Positions 1-12,300 of a stretch of DNA of 64,000 nucleotides are shown piece after piece; within the stretch, counting starts at the first letter, position 1; the number at the start of each line of letters is the position of its first letter. Made by a program: the position numbers and the translations under genes. The notes under the pieces were generated by a model. The model ran no database searches. It had not been told where the DNA came from and worked only from the letters and a program-made list of their open reading frames with translations. This DNA is from Paraescarpia echinospica (Eukaryota; Annelida; Polychaeta; Sabellida; Siboglinidae): positions 33,789,852 through 33,853,851 of the forward strand of contig CM034541.1 in assembly GCA_020002185.1 (NCBI GenBank), in the 5' to 3' direction.

Positions 1-2970
1 ATACATAATTGTCAAGTACAGTAACCATAGATTACAGCCAAATCTTGTGATGTACCAACATTAGAATAATGTATAATATTATAGTAATCAACAGTAATTT
101 AATTTACTCATAATGATCAAAGTTCTGGAGACGTTCTGGTTGGCAGTTGGCTTTGTTATTAACTTACACATGTTTTAGCCTGGTTGTCTCTCATTTGTAT
201 ATTTTGTATGTGTGTGTGTGGATAGAGGAGACAAGCGGGAAAAGGAGTTTTTGAATGTTGAAAAGAGTATTTGATTTTGAGTTGTTGACATCACAGTGCC
301 ATAAAATAAATTCCTTGTTCGTATTTTTTGCTATTTGGTCGTAAATCCTCTGAATCTGGAACATTAAAACAGACTATTTACAGGCCCTTTAGTCATAATT
401 AAGATAATGGACAATCTAAATAAGTAGAATGTGGTAAATGACTTTGAATGTAAATTATAGTAAAACAGTTAGTACGAAACGTATCTACAGACATGACACC
501 TTACATCTTACCTATAGCTAAAACAGTGCAAAGTATTATTATTTTATATTATAAACATAGTTACCTTTAAATTGACTTACAGTGCATGATTGTATTTGAT
601 ACTTCATCTGCATTTGATAAAGTATGAGTAGTCATCATTTCAAAACGACAAGTAGAGTATATTGTGTAGGCCAACATGAAATATTGAACATTATTTAGTA
701 CAGCTAATTGATTGCAACTCTAAAGCTTTGAGCAGTAGAACCTGTACATAGTATGAGTGTAGTAAATGAAGTACAAAAGTATATTAAATATAAGCATAAA
801 TGAATAAAAACATATTGCTTCCCATGATGTAACTCATAATATTTAACTCACAACAACTCATAACAACGACTCATCATTGGTATATTAAAACTGAGTAAGA
901 GCCAACTGTATATAAAATCTGTTTTAAAAATAATATTCCATATTTTGGACAGTGGCTAAGCCACAACCCATGTCGGCATTAGTCGGCTGGTGCTTAGTGC
1001 TTAACCACAGGCAGCTTAGTGCTTAACCACAAGGCCATGAGTGTTGTTTGCATGGTAGAGTTTTTATTGACTTGCAGGTCAATAGTGTACAGAGTACTTA
1101 CATGTTTACTTTTTCAGAACAAACTTTCTGCATCTTATTTACTATTCTAATGCCAGCCAACGTAGTCGTGGAAGTCAATTACCTGTTGATTGCCTCTGAT
1201 GTAGATATGTAGATGCTAACATTTTCAACAAAAATTATGGCGTGTAGTATTATTGTTACACAGATACATGTAGAAACTCCACAGGAGTACATTTGTCAAG
1301 TCATGTCACAATATCCTGGTGCAACACCTGATCTAGTAGTAACACCTGATCTGGTATGTGAGTGCTCGGTCAAGCGATGTCTCATTCATAAACAAGCTCC
1401 ATTCATGAGCTGCCTTGTGATTGAAGCTGTGACTTAAGTGCTTGTGCACTGCTGGGCCTTTGGGCTATATGTGTACACAGCGCTAGATGGGCAATAGGTA
1501 GACATTAGTAGCCAGTTAGCTTGGCTGTAACATGTGTTGCCAAGTCAACAGGTGATTGTGTACTCGGCTCTGTCATCTCATGCACTGATCCCAGTTGGCC
1601 ACATGAGCTGATGTGTTGGGCCTCATATATAAGTTGGTTAGTGGTCTACCCACTTCACTCCTGTCACAGGCTTGTATGTTTGAAGAGTCGCTTCATTAGA
1701 CTGTAATTTTGGACCCAGACCAGAGATCGTGGTAAGCATGTTTCGTGTGACCTCTTCAGCAGGGTTATAGTCTACCAGTGTCAAGTGGTGTTATTTGAGT
1801 GCAGTGATAGGTAGTGTGGTACATTACATGGTATGGTACATTACTTACCCACTTGGTTGTCATTTGGTTATGGTAAAGGTTGACTGGGTGGGCGGTGGTG
1901 TTTATTACTGGTCCCAAGTATTGTTTGGTTAGTAACTGATCACCAGGACTAGAGCTACAGCAGTTGGTATGACAGAACATGGTGTGCCAGTCTAGTAATA
2001 CTATACATGTTTCATTTTTAACGGGTTGTTATTTGTTTGCCTGGACTGTCAGTCTTGGATGTGGATTTACAGTGTGTGTGGTTGTGTTTAAAATGTCAAA
2101 ACTTTATTTTGAATTTGTCATTTAGCTGGTTAATATCCTAGATGGTTACTGAATGGTGGCTGTTATTTGTGTAACAGTGCACGGTTTTAGAGGCGTGTCA
2201 TGTCATGTTTTGTATAGATATGTGTGGCTCAGATGTTTTAAGGTGATCAAAGCGAGAGAGTGAGTGTTTTATGGTTAGTACATCTGCTTTGCTTGCCAGA
2301 GGGTTAAAGAATTGGGCCAGATTTGACACATTGTAAAAACTTGGCTCTCAACATGTATGAGTACTCTCATACATGTTGGGACTGACCATGTTAATCTCCG
2401 CCCCATCTTTTTAATTGAGGACATGAAAGCACCACTGAGTATGACGTGCACCCTGATACTAACCACAGACAGTGTCAGCATATTGGTGGCTTCCTGATAA
2501 TGTTCTGAAAAAGGCTCACCAATTGAATGAGCCCTCGTAAGAAGATCAGATTCTGGTAACCACAACATAGAGATTACAGACTAGTATGTCAATGAACTGT
2601 TGTGGAAACTATTGTAATGACCTTAAAAGGAGGCAGTCATATATGTGTTTAGTAAGCCCATAACATTGTTACGCAGTTTGAAAGTTTCTACTCACGATAT
2701 ATGTTCAAATTGTAAACAAAACATCCTGTGTCAAAACAAGCGTTATTGGCAATACAGCTGAGGCAAAAGTCTGAGTTATCTGCAAATCTCCCGCAATACC
2801 CTTTGGTGTTCCAAGATTTCCCATGTTCAACACAGCCAATTCAGAAGACTTCCTGTTAGAAATTACTGCGCGGGTGCTGATTCCAGATAGTGGAACACAC
2901 TTTAAAAATCAATGTGTCGCAGGTCTGCCAGTAAGAAATTGCCGACTCACTGCATGTGTCCTTGTTACAG
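1..2970. other. Region upstream of ISYNA1, no gene recognised
   Basis: AT-rich sequence without any open frame resembling a known protein. It should hold the ISYNA1 promoter and at least one non-coding first exon, because the ATG exon is preceded by a splice acceptor ending at 2970. I could not place the transcription start. It contains short direct duplications (around 1010-1040 and 1320-1355) and the perfect hairpin at 2349-2378. Confidence 0.5.
2349..2378. repeat. Perfect 13-bp inverted repeat with 4-nt loop
   Basis: CAACATGTATGAG at 2349-2361 is followed by the loop TACT and its exact reverse complement at 2366-2378. This is seen directly. No function can be assigned. Confidence 0.7.
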
Positions 2971-2977
2971 AAACAAG

Positions 2978-3380
2978 ATGGCCGAGATCAAGGTAAACAG
3001 CCCGAATGTGAAGTACACGGCGGCGCACATCGAGTCGCAGTACATCTACAACACAACCAACGTTGAGTTTGAGGATGGGAAACTGGTGGCGACACCGCGG
3101 GAGACCGTGTACACCTTCCGCACAGACCGCCAGATTCCTCGACTTGGATGTATGCTGGTGGGGTGGGGTGGAAACAACGGGTCAACAGTGACAGCAGCCA
3201 TGCTTGCTAACACCCACAACATGACGTGGCAGACAAAGGACGGCACGAAGCAGGCCAACTACTTCGGCTCCCTCACACAGGCCAGCACTGTGTGTCTCGG
3301 CACCGGGCCTGATGGAGATGTCTATGTCCCATTTAAGGACCTACTGCCTATGGTGAAGCCCAGCGACATCGTGCTTGATG
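2978..3380 (+). CDS. ISYNA1: ISYNA1 coding exon 1
   Basis: The exon probably begins at 2971 after an acceptor ending in TTACAG, which implies an upstream untranslated exon. Coding starts at 2978 and stops at a strong GTAAGT donor at 3381, leaving one base of a glycine codon. It encodes the N-terminus and the dinucleotide-binding loop. Confidence 0.95.
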
Positions 3381-5952
3381 GTAAGTCTTTTTTCATTGCA
3401 ACGTTGTCTGTAAGTGATGGCAGTCTTCCAAAATAAATTAGGTCATTTGTCTGTAAAACATGGTTTCTATATATATATATGTATAACACATTGACAAGGA
3501 CTCTGGAACCATTGTTGAATTGGTAAAGCACAGTGCTTACAACAGCAAATTGAAAAGGTCATGGTTCATGTTGAGCTCTGCCATTTCAAAGCTTGCACAG
3601 GTGCATTCACTTGAGTGGCTTCACACTGCCTAAGTTCGTGCAGTACTGGGTAATCATAGATGGTGGTGCATTACACATGAACAAATTCTCTTTGCACAGT
3701 AATAGTCACTATTGCCAGTACATGGCAGCACGTAACACATATTCAAATAAAAAATGTGGCTTAAATCACAACACATTTGCACAGTTATTGCATTATAAAT
3801 GTCATATCCAATTATGAAACCATTACTGCACTGTGGACATAACGTTGTGTACCAGGCATATTTTATTTGTTTCCCAAAGTCTCATTTCTTTTGGCAATAT
3901 TAATAGTAACCAAATTACACTTCACACCAAAGTAACAGTTGTTTTGGATGCACAGGATTGAGCCTTTTGGGTAAGTGGAGACGTCTTTTGGGTATTGTTT
4001 CTGCATGGTACCTTATTTCAGCATGGCTGCATACTTCCCAGAGAAGTTGATAAGGTGTTCAAATGAACAGGTCTGGCAAGGGGGTAATGTTTTAGCAGTT
4101 CTGAGGACTGGATTGTGATAGTGTATACAATTTTCTTGGGAGGATGACAAGAATGTAGATGTATAGGTAAATATATATAATATATACAATATGCTGATAA
4201 AACAAAATGCCACCTTCCAGGTTGGGACATCTCAAATTTTAACCTTGCCGATGCGATGCAACGAGCAAAGGTCATCGACTTCAACCTCCAGGAGAAACTG
4301 CGCCCTCGTATGGAGAAAATGGTTCCACGGCCATCGATCTATTACCCAGACTTCATTGCGGCGAACCAGTCAGACCGTGTCAACAATGTGATTCTCGGCA
4401 CCAAGGCTGAACAGCTGGAACGCATTCGTGAAGACATCCGCGACTTCAAGGCACGTGAGAAACTTGACAAAGTAATCGTATTGTGGACGGCGAACACGGA
4501 GCGATTCTGCGACATACACAAAGGACTCAATGACACAGCTGAGAATCTGCTCAAGTCGATCGAGCGTGGAGAGAACGAAATATCGGCGTCAACAGTGTTT
4601 GCCATAGCAAGTATCCTAGAGGGCGTGACCTACATCAACGGCAGTCCACAGAACACATTCGTGCCGGGCGTCATTGAACTCGCAGCACAGAAGCGTGTCT
4701 ACATCGCCGGCGATGACTTCAAGTCAGGTCAGACGAAGATCAAGTCTGTTCTTGTTGACTTCCTCGTGAGTGCAGGCATCAAACCTACCTCCATTGTCAG
4801 CTACAATCATCTTGGCAACAACGACGGCAAGAACCTGTCGTCACCCAAACAGTTCCGCTCAAAAGAGGTACGTTCATGTTTTATTGTTGTGTGTAGATAT
4901 TAGGTATTTGTAAGTGCAGAATGCTGACATAATGATGGAATTCGTGAAAATGTTCGTCAAGTTGGAAGATTAATTAAATATATATATTTCTTAATACACA
5001 AAAGTTCTAGGAATTTAAAACTCGCATTGACGTTTCGAACAGAGGTGGTTGAAACATTGATGCGAATTTCAAATCCTTAGTTGCATATTAAGAACAATTT
5101 CTATTATGATGGATAAAATGTGGTTGTTAGCTGCTCTTGTATGTAGCTTTACTTGAGTAGTATTTGATATCAGTTTTAATGACAAGGGAGGCAAGCAACT
5201 GTTTCCTGATGTAGATGTTTAATGGCATGTTTTATATTGTTGGTGAAAACTCGTGTGTAGAAATGTCTCGTCACCATGTGTTGGACATGATTCTCCTGTA
5301 CTGTTGCATCTCATTGCTGCTGTTTGTGCAGATCTCAAAGAGCAACGTCGTCGACGACATGGTCAACTCGAACCACATCCTGTACGACCCAAAGGAGAAG
5401 CCAGATCACTGTGTCGTGATCAAGTACGTGCCGTACGTGGGCGACAGCAAGCGCGCAATGGACGAGTACACGAGTGAACTGATGCTGGGCGGCCACAATA
5501 CCATCATCATGCACAACACATGCGAGGACTCCCTCCTTGCCTCTCCCATCATCCTCGACCTGGTCATCCTCGCTGACGTGTGCGAACGCATCACGTATCG
5601 TGTTGGCGATAACCCCAACTTCGAGCGCTTCAACTCTGTGCTGTCAGTACTCAGCTACCTGTGCAAGGCACCCCTTGTTCCGCAGGGTACGCCTGTCATC
5701 AACGCCCTCTTCAGGCAGCGTGCGTGCATCGAGAACATCTTCCGCGCTTGCATCGGACTCGCCCCAGTCAACCACATGATGCTGGAATGCAAGCGAGAGA
5801 CAATCGAGCAGCCAGCTAAGCCGGCAGTAACCACGGACATTGCAGTGATGAAGGCGAAACAGCGGGCGGCAAACGGAATCACCAACGGGTACACGAATGG
5901 CTGCGCTGTCTCAGTTAAGGGCAGTGACCTTGACACGGAGGGGGAGAAGTGA
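2978..5952 (+). CDS. ISYNA1: Inositol-3-phosphate synthase 1 (complete, three coding exons)
   Basis: The enzyme converts D-glucose 6-phosphate to 1D-myo-inositol 3-phosphate using NAD+ in the cytosol, the committed step of inositol synthesis. Joining 2978-3380, 4221-4867 and 5332-5952 gives 556 residues, close to the usual animal length of about 558. Motifs seen: the NAD-binding GWGGNNGST (residues 62-70), [10 protein letters not shown] (328-337), SKSNVVDDM (352-360), and further on [14 protein letters not shown] and NALFRQR. Introns are GT-AG and the codon phase is preserved across both joins. The start is the ATG at 2978, seven bases after a splice acceptor; the longer frame upstream would read through that acceptor and has no family similarity. 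The C-terminal tail after about residue 500 is low-complexity ([10 protein letters not shown]), as in other animals. The gene is tail to tail with NGRN. Confidence 0.97.
3381..4220 (+). other. ISYNA1 intron 1
   Basis: GT-AG intron of 840 bp. It holds a short TA run near 3469-3484 and a 3' fragment of the dispersed SINE family at 4021-4130. Nothing else is recognised. Confidence 0.85.
4021..4130 (+). mobile_element. SINE 3'-domain fragment (plus orientation)
   Basis: The order CTTCCCAGAGAAGT, then ACAGGTCTGGCA, then GCAGTTCTGAGGACTGGAT matches the 3' half of the tRNA-derived SINE seen in reverse orientation at 61300-61568 and 16291-16571. The tRNA-like 5' part is missing, so this is a 5'-truncated copy. 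Confidence 0.65.
4221..4867 (+). CDS. ISYNA1: ISYNA1 coding exon 2
   Basis: The acceptor CTTCCAG ends at 4220 and the donor GTACGT starts at 4868. The exon completes the split glycine codon and runs in phase for 647 bp to a codon boundary. It encodes the central part of the enzyme, ending with [10 protein letters not shown] and FRSKE. Confidence 0.96.
4868..5331 (+). other. ISYNA1 intron 2
   Basis: GT-AG intron of 464 bp whose centre is a long imperfect foldback (4989-5095). A weakly open reading frame enters the following exon from 5215, but the residues before 5332 have no family similarity. Confidence 0.85.
4989..5095. repeat. Imperfect foldback hairpin in ISYNA1 intron 2
   Basis: The arm at 4989-5040 contains CTCGCATTGACGTTTCGAAC. 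The arm at 5048-5095 reads, in reverse complement, TTCGCATCAATGTTTCAAC, with TTCTTAATA at both outer ends. The arms match at roughly four of five positions with a very short loop. It is either a small foldback transposable element or a structured RNA segment. Confidence 0.6.
5332..5952 (+). CDS. ISYNA1: ISYNA1 coding exon 3 (terminal)
   Basis: The acceptor TTTGTGCAG ends at 5331. The exon starts on a codon boundary with [10 protein letters not shown], joining exon 2's FRSKE exactly as in the animal family, and ends at TGA 5950-5952. This one 207-codon block carries the whole C-terminal catalytic part. Confidence 0.96.
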   Translation: MSKSNVVDDMVNSNHILYDPKEKPDHCVVIKYVPYVGDSKRAMDEYTSELMLGGHNTIIMHNTCEDSLLASPIILDLVILADVCERITYRVGDNPNFERFNSVLSVLSYLCKAPLVPQGTPVINALFRQRACIENIFRACIGLAPVNHMMLECKRETIEQPAKPAVTTDIAVMKAKQRAANGITNGYTNGCAVSVKGSDLDTEGEK

Positions 5953-6870
5953 TTGCAAATTATTACAAACAGTTGATGGTCAGTCGGTGGACGTTTGGCT
6001 GCAGTATTTGATCTTCTTTGATGGTGGACAGGCGCATCATGATCTAATATATCATGTAATATTAAAAGAGTGGATGTTTCGTAACTATTTCTGTCGACTA
6101 GTGATTAGGAATAACTTTTTGTGCATTGAATTTAGTTAGCATGAAATTATCTTGTTAATGGAGAATAGTGTGAACTAGAAGTTATGTGTGAAAGTGGCTA
6201 AATTGGAGGTATATAATATGTAAATATACGCAGGCATTTTGTCGATTCAGCCACATGTAGTATAATTGTAACTTCTGTGATATAGTATTAACTTCTCCAC
6301 AAGCACACTTTACAGACTCTGGAAATATAGCAGTACAATTTCCAAAATTGTATGAAGGTTTTATTGGCTTTCTCACTGCTTATATTATTTACAATTAGTA
6401 CTAATTTTCAGTTGTGTAATGAAATAGTCAGACTTGTTCTTGGCACATTTGCATGATGAGGTTGTAACAAGCCTTCACAGCTATAGAATTTCATTTTACA
6501 CTACATAATCTCGTTTATGACAGTGGTTTTTATGACAGTAAGTTTTACTGCACAGTTAGGTAATTTTATAAGATTTAGTTTAGTTGAAAAGCACATTTCG
6601 GTGTTGTTTGTTTGCAAAATGTCAGTAGTAGTGAGTTACCTCGTTGGTTTTCTTTTGGGCATTCAGATGCCTGTGCAACACTGCACTTATGAAAAGAATA
6701 TGCTGAACAGGTCGTTTTTATGTCTCGCGGTTACATTGCCAAGCTATGTAATTAATTATACCGGTACTTGTATGTTCTGATTTTGTTGTCTATAGGTATG
6801 TATACATTGCATATACTGATGTTGTTTGTATTGATATACAAAATAAACTTGAACAAATATCTGTTGCAAA
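5953..6870 (+). other. ISYNA1 3' untranslated region (inferred)
   Basis: AT-rich sequence running from the stop codon to the AATAAA hexamer at 6842-6847. No coding similarity was seen. Confidence 0.55.
6842..6847 (+). promoter_or_regulatory. Putative polyadenylation signal of ISYNA1
   Basis: AATAAA followed within about 30 bases by GT-rich sequence (TGTGTTATTGG, AGTGTTGTG). It is a good candidate on the plus strand downstream of the ISYNA1 stop codon. Confidence 0.5.
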
Positions 6871-8063
6871 ATGTGTTATTGGTGCCAGTGTTGTGTAGAC
6901 TGCATTCAACGGTAGGCGATACCCTGTTTCAGTAAACTAAGTATAAAACCATACTGTACATATGGCATGTAATTCTGTCATATTTTTCAAAATACAAACA
7001 TGACATCTTAAATTTGCCTTCTTTAACCAGCAGGCCCAAGATTTAGTAAGCTTGAGGGCATTGCGCAATTGGACTAGATTTTGCTGTGCACCATTATAAA
7101 TAAGGCACTACAGCGGGTGACTTGACGACACCTAGGGGTTATTAGTGCTGTGCAATGCATTGGTGTAAACAATGTTCCCAGCATTTTTCTTTCAGACCTG
7201 TCGTAAAGGTGCAACACTGGATTCACATCAGACCTACCCATGTCCATAGTTTTATCCCCCATAATAATAGTGCAGTTTTGTTCGGATTGGCCAAGAAATG
7301 CAGCCATGTAGGCAACAAAAGACTTGCACCGAGATTTATATAGTAGATGCCCAATTTGGGCAGTGAACCATCATTTAATTTCAGCGGGATGATACCAGTT
7401 ACCAAATCTGAGGACTGGAGTCGACGGCGTTATCAAGATACATGGTTCTTGCCTATATTATTTTGTTATTAATTGGTTCTCACCCAGTCCAAAGCCTTTT
7501 TAATATTACATGTATGCATCACAGGCAGATCAAAGGGGCCGGGGCTTCCCCAGACCTCTGGAATTTGACCATACTATGCCTGTACTAGAGTGGCGTGCCC
7601 CCCTAGACTTTTTGAGGTCTGGGGGGAGAAGCTGAAATTACCGTGGCGAGGATGCGACAAATTTTCAGCAGCACCTTTCGATGTCATGATCCGCAGAGTC
7701 GTGCTGAAGCTCCGGCTCAGACCACCCAATATGAATTTGGTTCGGCCGCCAGCGGAGGTTATTTGGCGAGGCTCAAGGGTGTAATTGGGAGGTTTTTGGG
7801 GCCCTCCAAACTACCCTCTCTGGAGCCGCCCCTGTGCATACATACCGGCATATAATGTGTACACATAATTCAGTGTGAAGAAGGTGGTCACTTTGTACCG
7901 TAATTGGTCAAGCTCACATTCACACAAAGTAATGTAAAATTGAGTAGATGTTTTAAATATTCTAGCAGAACTGTTGTAAACTTGTGCGTCCAAGCTGTCT
8001 CATTAGTTAGTGTGACTATTACTGATTTAGAAATACAAAACAACCCACTTTAACTGCCACATT
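6871..8063. other. Convergent intergenic region between ISYNA1 and NGRN
   Basis: No gene was seen. Its only notable content is a GC-richer block at about 7523-7834 that looks like a short hAT-type element. Confidence 0.6.
7523..7834. mobile_element. Possible hAT-like non-autonomous element
   Basis: The right end, read on the minus strand, begins CAGGGGCGGCTCCAGAG, the style of many hAT terminal repeats. It is flanked by TGCATACA, and an imperfect match (TGCATCAC) lies at 7515-7522. The left terminus is only weakly similar. The block is clearly GC-richer than its surroundings. Confidence 0.35.
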
Positions 8064-8069
8064 TTTAAT
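8064..8069 (-). promoter_or_regulatory. Candidate NGRN polyadenylation signal (ATTAAA variant)
   Basis: On the minus strand ATTAAA lies about 85 bases past the NGRN stop codon. A second ATTAAA only 18 bases past the stop is less plausible. No AATAAA is present close by. Confidence 0.35.
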
Positions 8070-8153
8070 ATACAAAATTCTACACGGTGGAAACGACACC
8101 GAGTCATCCCACTAACTTGACAGGACGTATTTTAATACCACCAGTTTGATATA

Positions 8154-9384
8154 TTATGGAACCCGGTAGAGAAACTCTCCGTCAACGTCATAGTAATTCT
8201 TGCCCTGTCTGTACACTCTCTCGCCACTCTGTGCTTTCTCTGGCACTGCAATCTTCTGCTCAATGTCTCTTGCAGCCTTACCGAGAGGATGCTGGTATCC
8301 CTTCTCTTCGTCATACACATACGCCTCCTGGTGGCCGTATTGCAAGTCATGTGGCACGTCATATCGGATCTCGTTGAAGACGTTGTGTTTGTCCATGGGT
8401 GTTGGCGCATATTGACGTTTTGTTGCCACACCTTGACCTTCAACCTCTTCACCTCTGACCTCACCTGGTTTTACAATGCCTGTCATCTGTTCGGCCTCGA
8501 TGTCGAGTCTCGGACTGGATGTACGCCTGCGTCGAATACGGTTCCCTCTATGTGGTACTACGTCAATATTGGGGAACTCTGCATCTAACAAAGTCTGTAT
8601 ATCATTGCCCTTTGGCCCCAGTGAAGTGCGAGGTTCGCTTTTTTGTAGGTTCTCATCTACGTACTTGAATCCTGCATTCGAGGAGTGTGTCTTCCTTTCG
8701 TCGTGTCTCAACGTTAAGGACTTCTGTTCATGCCTCTGTGCTATGGCAGCTAAATGCTGAGTCGACTTGGCGACAGATTCCAACAATTTCTGGTTCGTCT
8801 CTCTGTTTTCTTGCAATAACTTCTTGAATTGTGATACTTTCTCTGTGTTCTCTGCTACATGTGTCAACTTTTGTGCCTCGCAATATCCCTTTACAATGGC
8901 CTCAAACGGCCCTGGCATCTCATCTTGCCTCGCTATCGTTGTGTCAACATCCGACTTTCCGGCAGACAGAAAGCGTCCGATCTCTGGCATCGGTAAGCTC
9001 AATATACCAGCAGCGTTCCCCAGTAGGTGGAGTTGACTGTCACCGAGAAGTTCCTCGTAACGCAACGCGACTGGCCCGCCTTCCTTCCCAGAATCCCCTG
9101 CTTTCAGTTTAAGCCAGTGTTTTTTCACTCTCTTGTCGTGGCGAATCACTTCGCCCATGGTGAGTCGCGTAAACTTTGACTTGAGGATCTTGATCACCCC
9201 GTCGCGGTCGACCGGGAAGCTTTCGGACAATCGTTCAAGCGTCCACTCATCAGGAAATTCTGCGTGCAGGTAGCGGATCTGTTCCTTCGCATCCCAGGTG
9301 AGTAGATTGAGGGGCTGGGGACGACGGAAGTACTTGTGTTCAATCACCTTGTACAGGATCTTTCTCTTCAGTCGTTCTTTCTCC
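8154..9384 (-). CDS. NGRN: NGRN terminal exon
   Basis: On the minus strand the acceptor TTGTTGCAG precedes 9384 and the stop codon is TAA at 8156-8154. The exon supplies the last base of an arginine codon and then EKERLKRKILYK, reading straight into the neugrin core. An in-frame ATG just upstream (about 9401) lies within the acceptor and is not the start. Confidence 0.93.
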
Positions 9385-12300
9385 CTGCAACAATCACTCA
9401 CAGTTGTAGTCTGCAGTCAGAGCAGTTTACATGTACCAGACAAAACAATACGAACGACATACTCGCCACAAGAAGATGGATCGGCCATATCCTGAGAAAG
9501 AAACATGACAGCATCTCCAAAATAACACTTAGATGGACACCTCAAGGAAAAAGAAAATGTGGACAGCCGAAAAAAACTGAAGGAAGAATGTACAAAAAGA
9601 AATGCACCTAAGTTGGGGCCAGGCTGCAAAGATAGCTGCAGACAGGAAGAGGTGGCAGACCCTTGTTTCTGCCCTATGTGCCAGTGGGAGGAAGAGGTGG
9701 TGGACCCTTGTTTCTGCCCCATGTGCCAGTGGGAGGAAGAGGTGGTGGACCCTTGTTTCTGCCCTATGTGCCAGTGGGAAGGAAGAGGTGGTGGACCCTT
9801 GTTTCTGCCCTATGTGCCAGTGGGAGGAAGAGGTGGTGGACCCTTGTTTCTGCCCTATGTGCCAGTGGGAGGAAGACGTGGTGGACTCTTGTTTCTGCCC
9901 TATGTGCCAGTGGGAGGAATCGGTGGTGGACCCTTGTTTCTGCCATATGTGCCAGTGGGAGGAAGAGGTGGTGGACCCTTGTTTCTGCCCTATGTGCCAG
10001 TAGGAGGAAGAGGTGGTGGACTCTTGTTTCTGCCCTATGTGCCAGTGGGAGGAAGAGGTGGTGGACTCTTGTTTCTGCCCTATGTGCCAGTGGGAGGAAG
10101 AGGTGGTGGACCCTTGTTTCTGCCTTATGTGCCAGTGGGAGGAAGAGGTGGTGGACTCTTGTTTCTGCCCTATGTGCCAGTGGGAGGAATCGGTGGTGGA
10201 CCCTTGTTTCTGCCCTATGTGCCAGTGGGAGGAAGAGGTGGTGGACCCTTGTTTCTGCCCTATGTGCCAGTGGGAGGAAGAGGTGGTGGACCCTTGTTTC
10301 TGCCCTATGTGCCAGTGGGAGGAAGAGGTGGTGGACCCTTGTTTCTGCCCTATGTGCCAGTAGGAGGAAGAGGTGGTGGACCCTTGTTTCTGCCCTATGT
10401 GCCAGTGGGAGGAATCGGTGGTGGACCCTTGTTTCTGCCCTATGTGCCAGTGGGAGGAAGAGGTGGTGGACCCTTGTTTCTGCCCTATGTGCCAGTGGGA
10501 GGAATCGGTGGTGGACCCTTGTTTCTGCCCTATGTGCCAGTGGGAGGAAGAGGTGGTGGACCTTGTTTCTGCCCTATGTGCCAGTGGGAGGAATCGGTGG
10601 TGGACCCTTGTTTCTGCCCTATGTGCCAGTGGGAGGAAGAGGTGGTGGACTCTTGTTTCTGCCCTATGTGCCAGTGGGAGGAAGAGGTGGTGGACCTTGT
10701 TTCTGCCCTATGTGCCAGTGGGAGGAAGAGGTGGTGGACCCTTGTTTCTGCCCTATGTGCCAGTGGGTGGAAGAGGTGGTGGACTCTTGTTTCTGCCCTA
10801 TGTGCCAGTAGGAGGAAGAGGTGGTGGACCTTTGTTTCCGCCCTATGTGCCAGTGGGAGGAAGAGGTGGTGGACCCTTGTTTCTGCCCTATGTGCCAGTA
10901 GGAGGAAGAGGTGGTGGACCCTTGTTTCTGCCCTATGTGCCAGTGGGAGGAAGAGGTAGTAGACTCTTGTTTCTGCCCTATGTGCCAGTGGGTGGAAGAG
11001 GTGGTGGACCCTTGTTTCTGCCCTATGTGCCAGTGGGAGGAAGCGGTGGTGGACCCTTGTTTCTGCCCTATGTGCCAGTGGGAGGAAGAGGTGGTGGACT
11101 CTTGTTTCTGCCCTATGTGCCAGTGGGAGGAATCGGTGGTGGACCCTTGTTTCTGCCCTATGTGCCAGTGGGAGGAAGAGGTGGTGGACCCTTGTTTCTG
11201 CCCTATGTGCCAGTGGGAGGAAGAGGTGGTGGACCCTTGTTTCTGCCCTATATGCCAGTGGGAGAAAGAGGTGGCAGACCCTTGTTTCTACCCTATGTGC
11301 CAGTGGGAGGAAGAGGTGGTGGACCCTTGTTTCTGCCCTATGTGCCAGTGGGAGGAAGAGGTGGACTCTTGTTTCTGCCCTATGTGCCAGTGGGAGGAAT
11401 CAGTGGTGGACCCTTGTTTCTGCCCTATGTGCCAGTGGGAGGAAGAGGTGGTGGACCCTTGTTTCTGCCCTATGTGCCAGTGGGAGGAAGAGGTGGTGGA
11501 CTCTTGTTTCTGCCCTATGTGCCAGTGGGAGGAAGAGGTGGTGGACCCTTGTTTCTGCCCTATGTGCCAGTGGGAGGAAGCGGTGGTGGACCCTTGTTTC
11601 TGCCCTATGTGCCAGTGGGAGGAAGAGGTGGTGGACCCTTGTTTCTGCCCTATGTGCCAGTGGGAGGAAGAGGTGGTGGACCCTTGTTTCTGCCCTATGT
11701 GCCAGTGGGAGGAAGAGGTGGTGGACCCTTGTTTCTGCCCTATGTGCCAGTGGGAGGAAGAGGTGGCGGACCCTTGTTTCTACCCTATGTGCCAGTGGGA
11801 GGAAGAGGTGGTGGACCCTTGTTTCTACCCTATGTGCCAGTGGGAGGAAGAGGTGGTGGACCCTTGTTTCTGCCGTATGTGCCAGTGGGTGGAAGAGGTG
11901 GTGGACTCTTGTTTCTGCCCTATGTGCCAGTAGGAGGAAGAGGTGGTGGACCCTTGTTTCCGCGCTATGTGCCAGTGGGAGGAAGAGGTGGTGAACCCTT
12001 GTTTCTGCCCTATATGCCAGTAGGAGGAAGAGGTGGTGGACTCTTGTTTCTGCCCTATGTGCCAGTGGGAGGAAGAGGTGGTGGACCCTTGTTTCTGCCC
12101 TATGTGCCAGTGGGAGGAAGAGGTGGTGGACCCTTGTTTCTGCCCTATGTGCCAGTGGGAGGAATCGGTGGTGGACCCTTGTTTCTGCCCTATGTGCCAG
12201 TGGGAGGAAGAGGTGGTGGACCCTTGTTTCTGCCCTATGTGCCAGTGGGAGGAAGAGGTGGTGGACCCTTGTTTCTGCCCTATGTGCCAGTAGGAGGAAG

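Noticed and set aside
2275..2568. 97-codon minus-strand frame upstream of ISYNA1
   Set aside because: No similarity or splice context; it spans the perfect hairpin and looks like chance.
5215..5331. Extra N-terminal residues in the third ISYNA1 exon's frame
   Set aside because: They precede a good acceptor and do not match the family; exon 2 joins perfectly at 5332.
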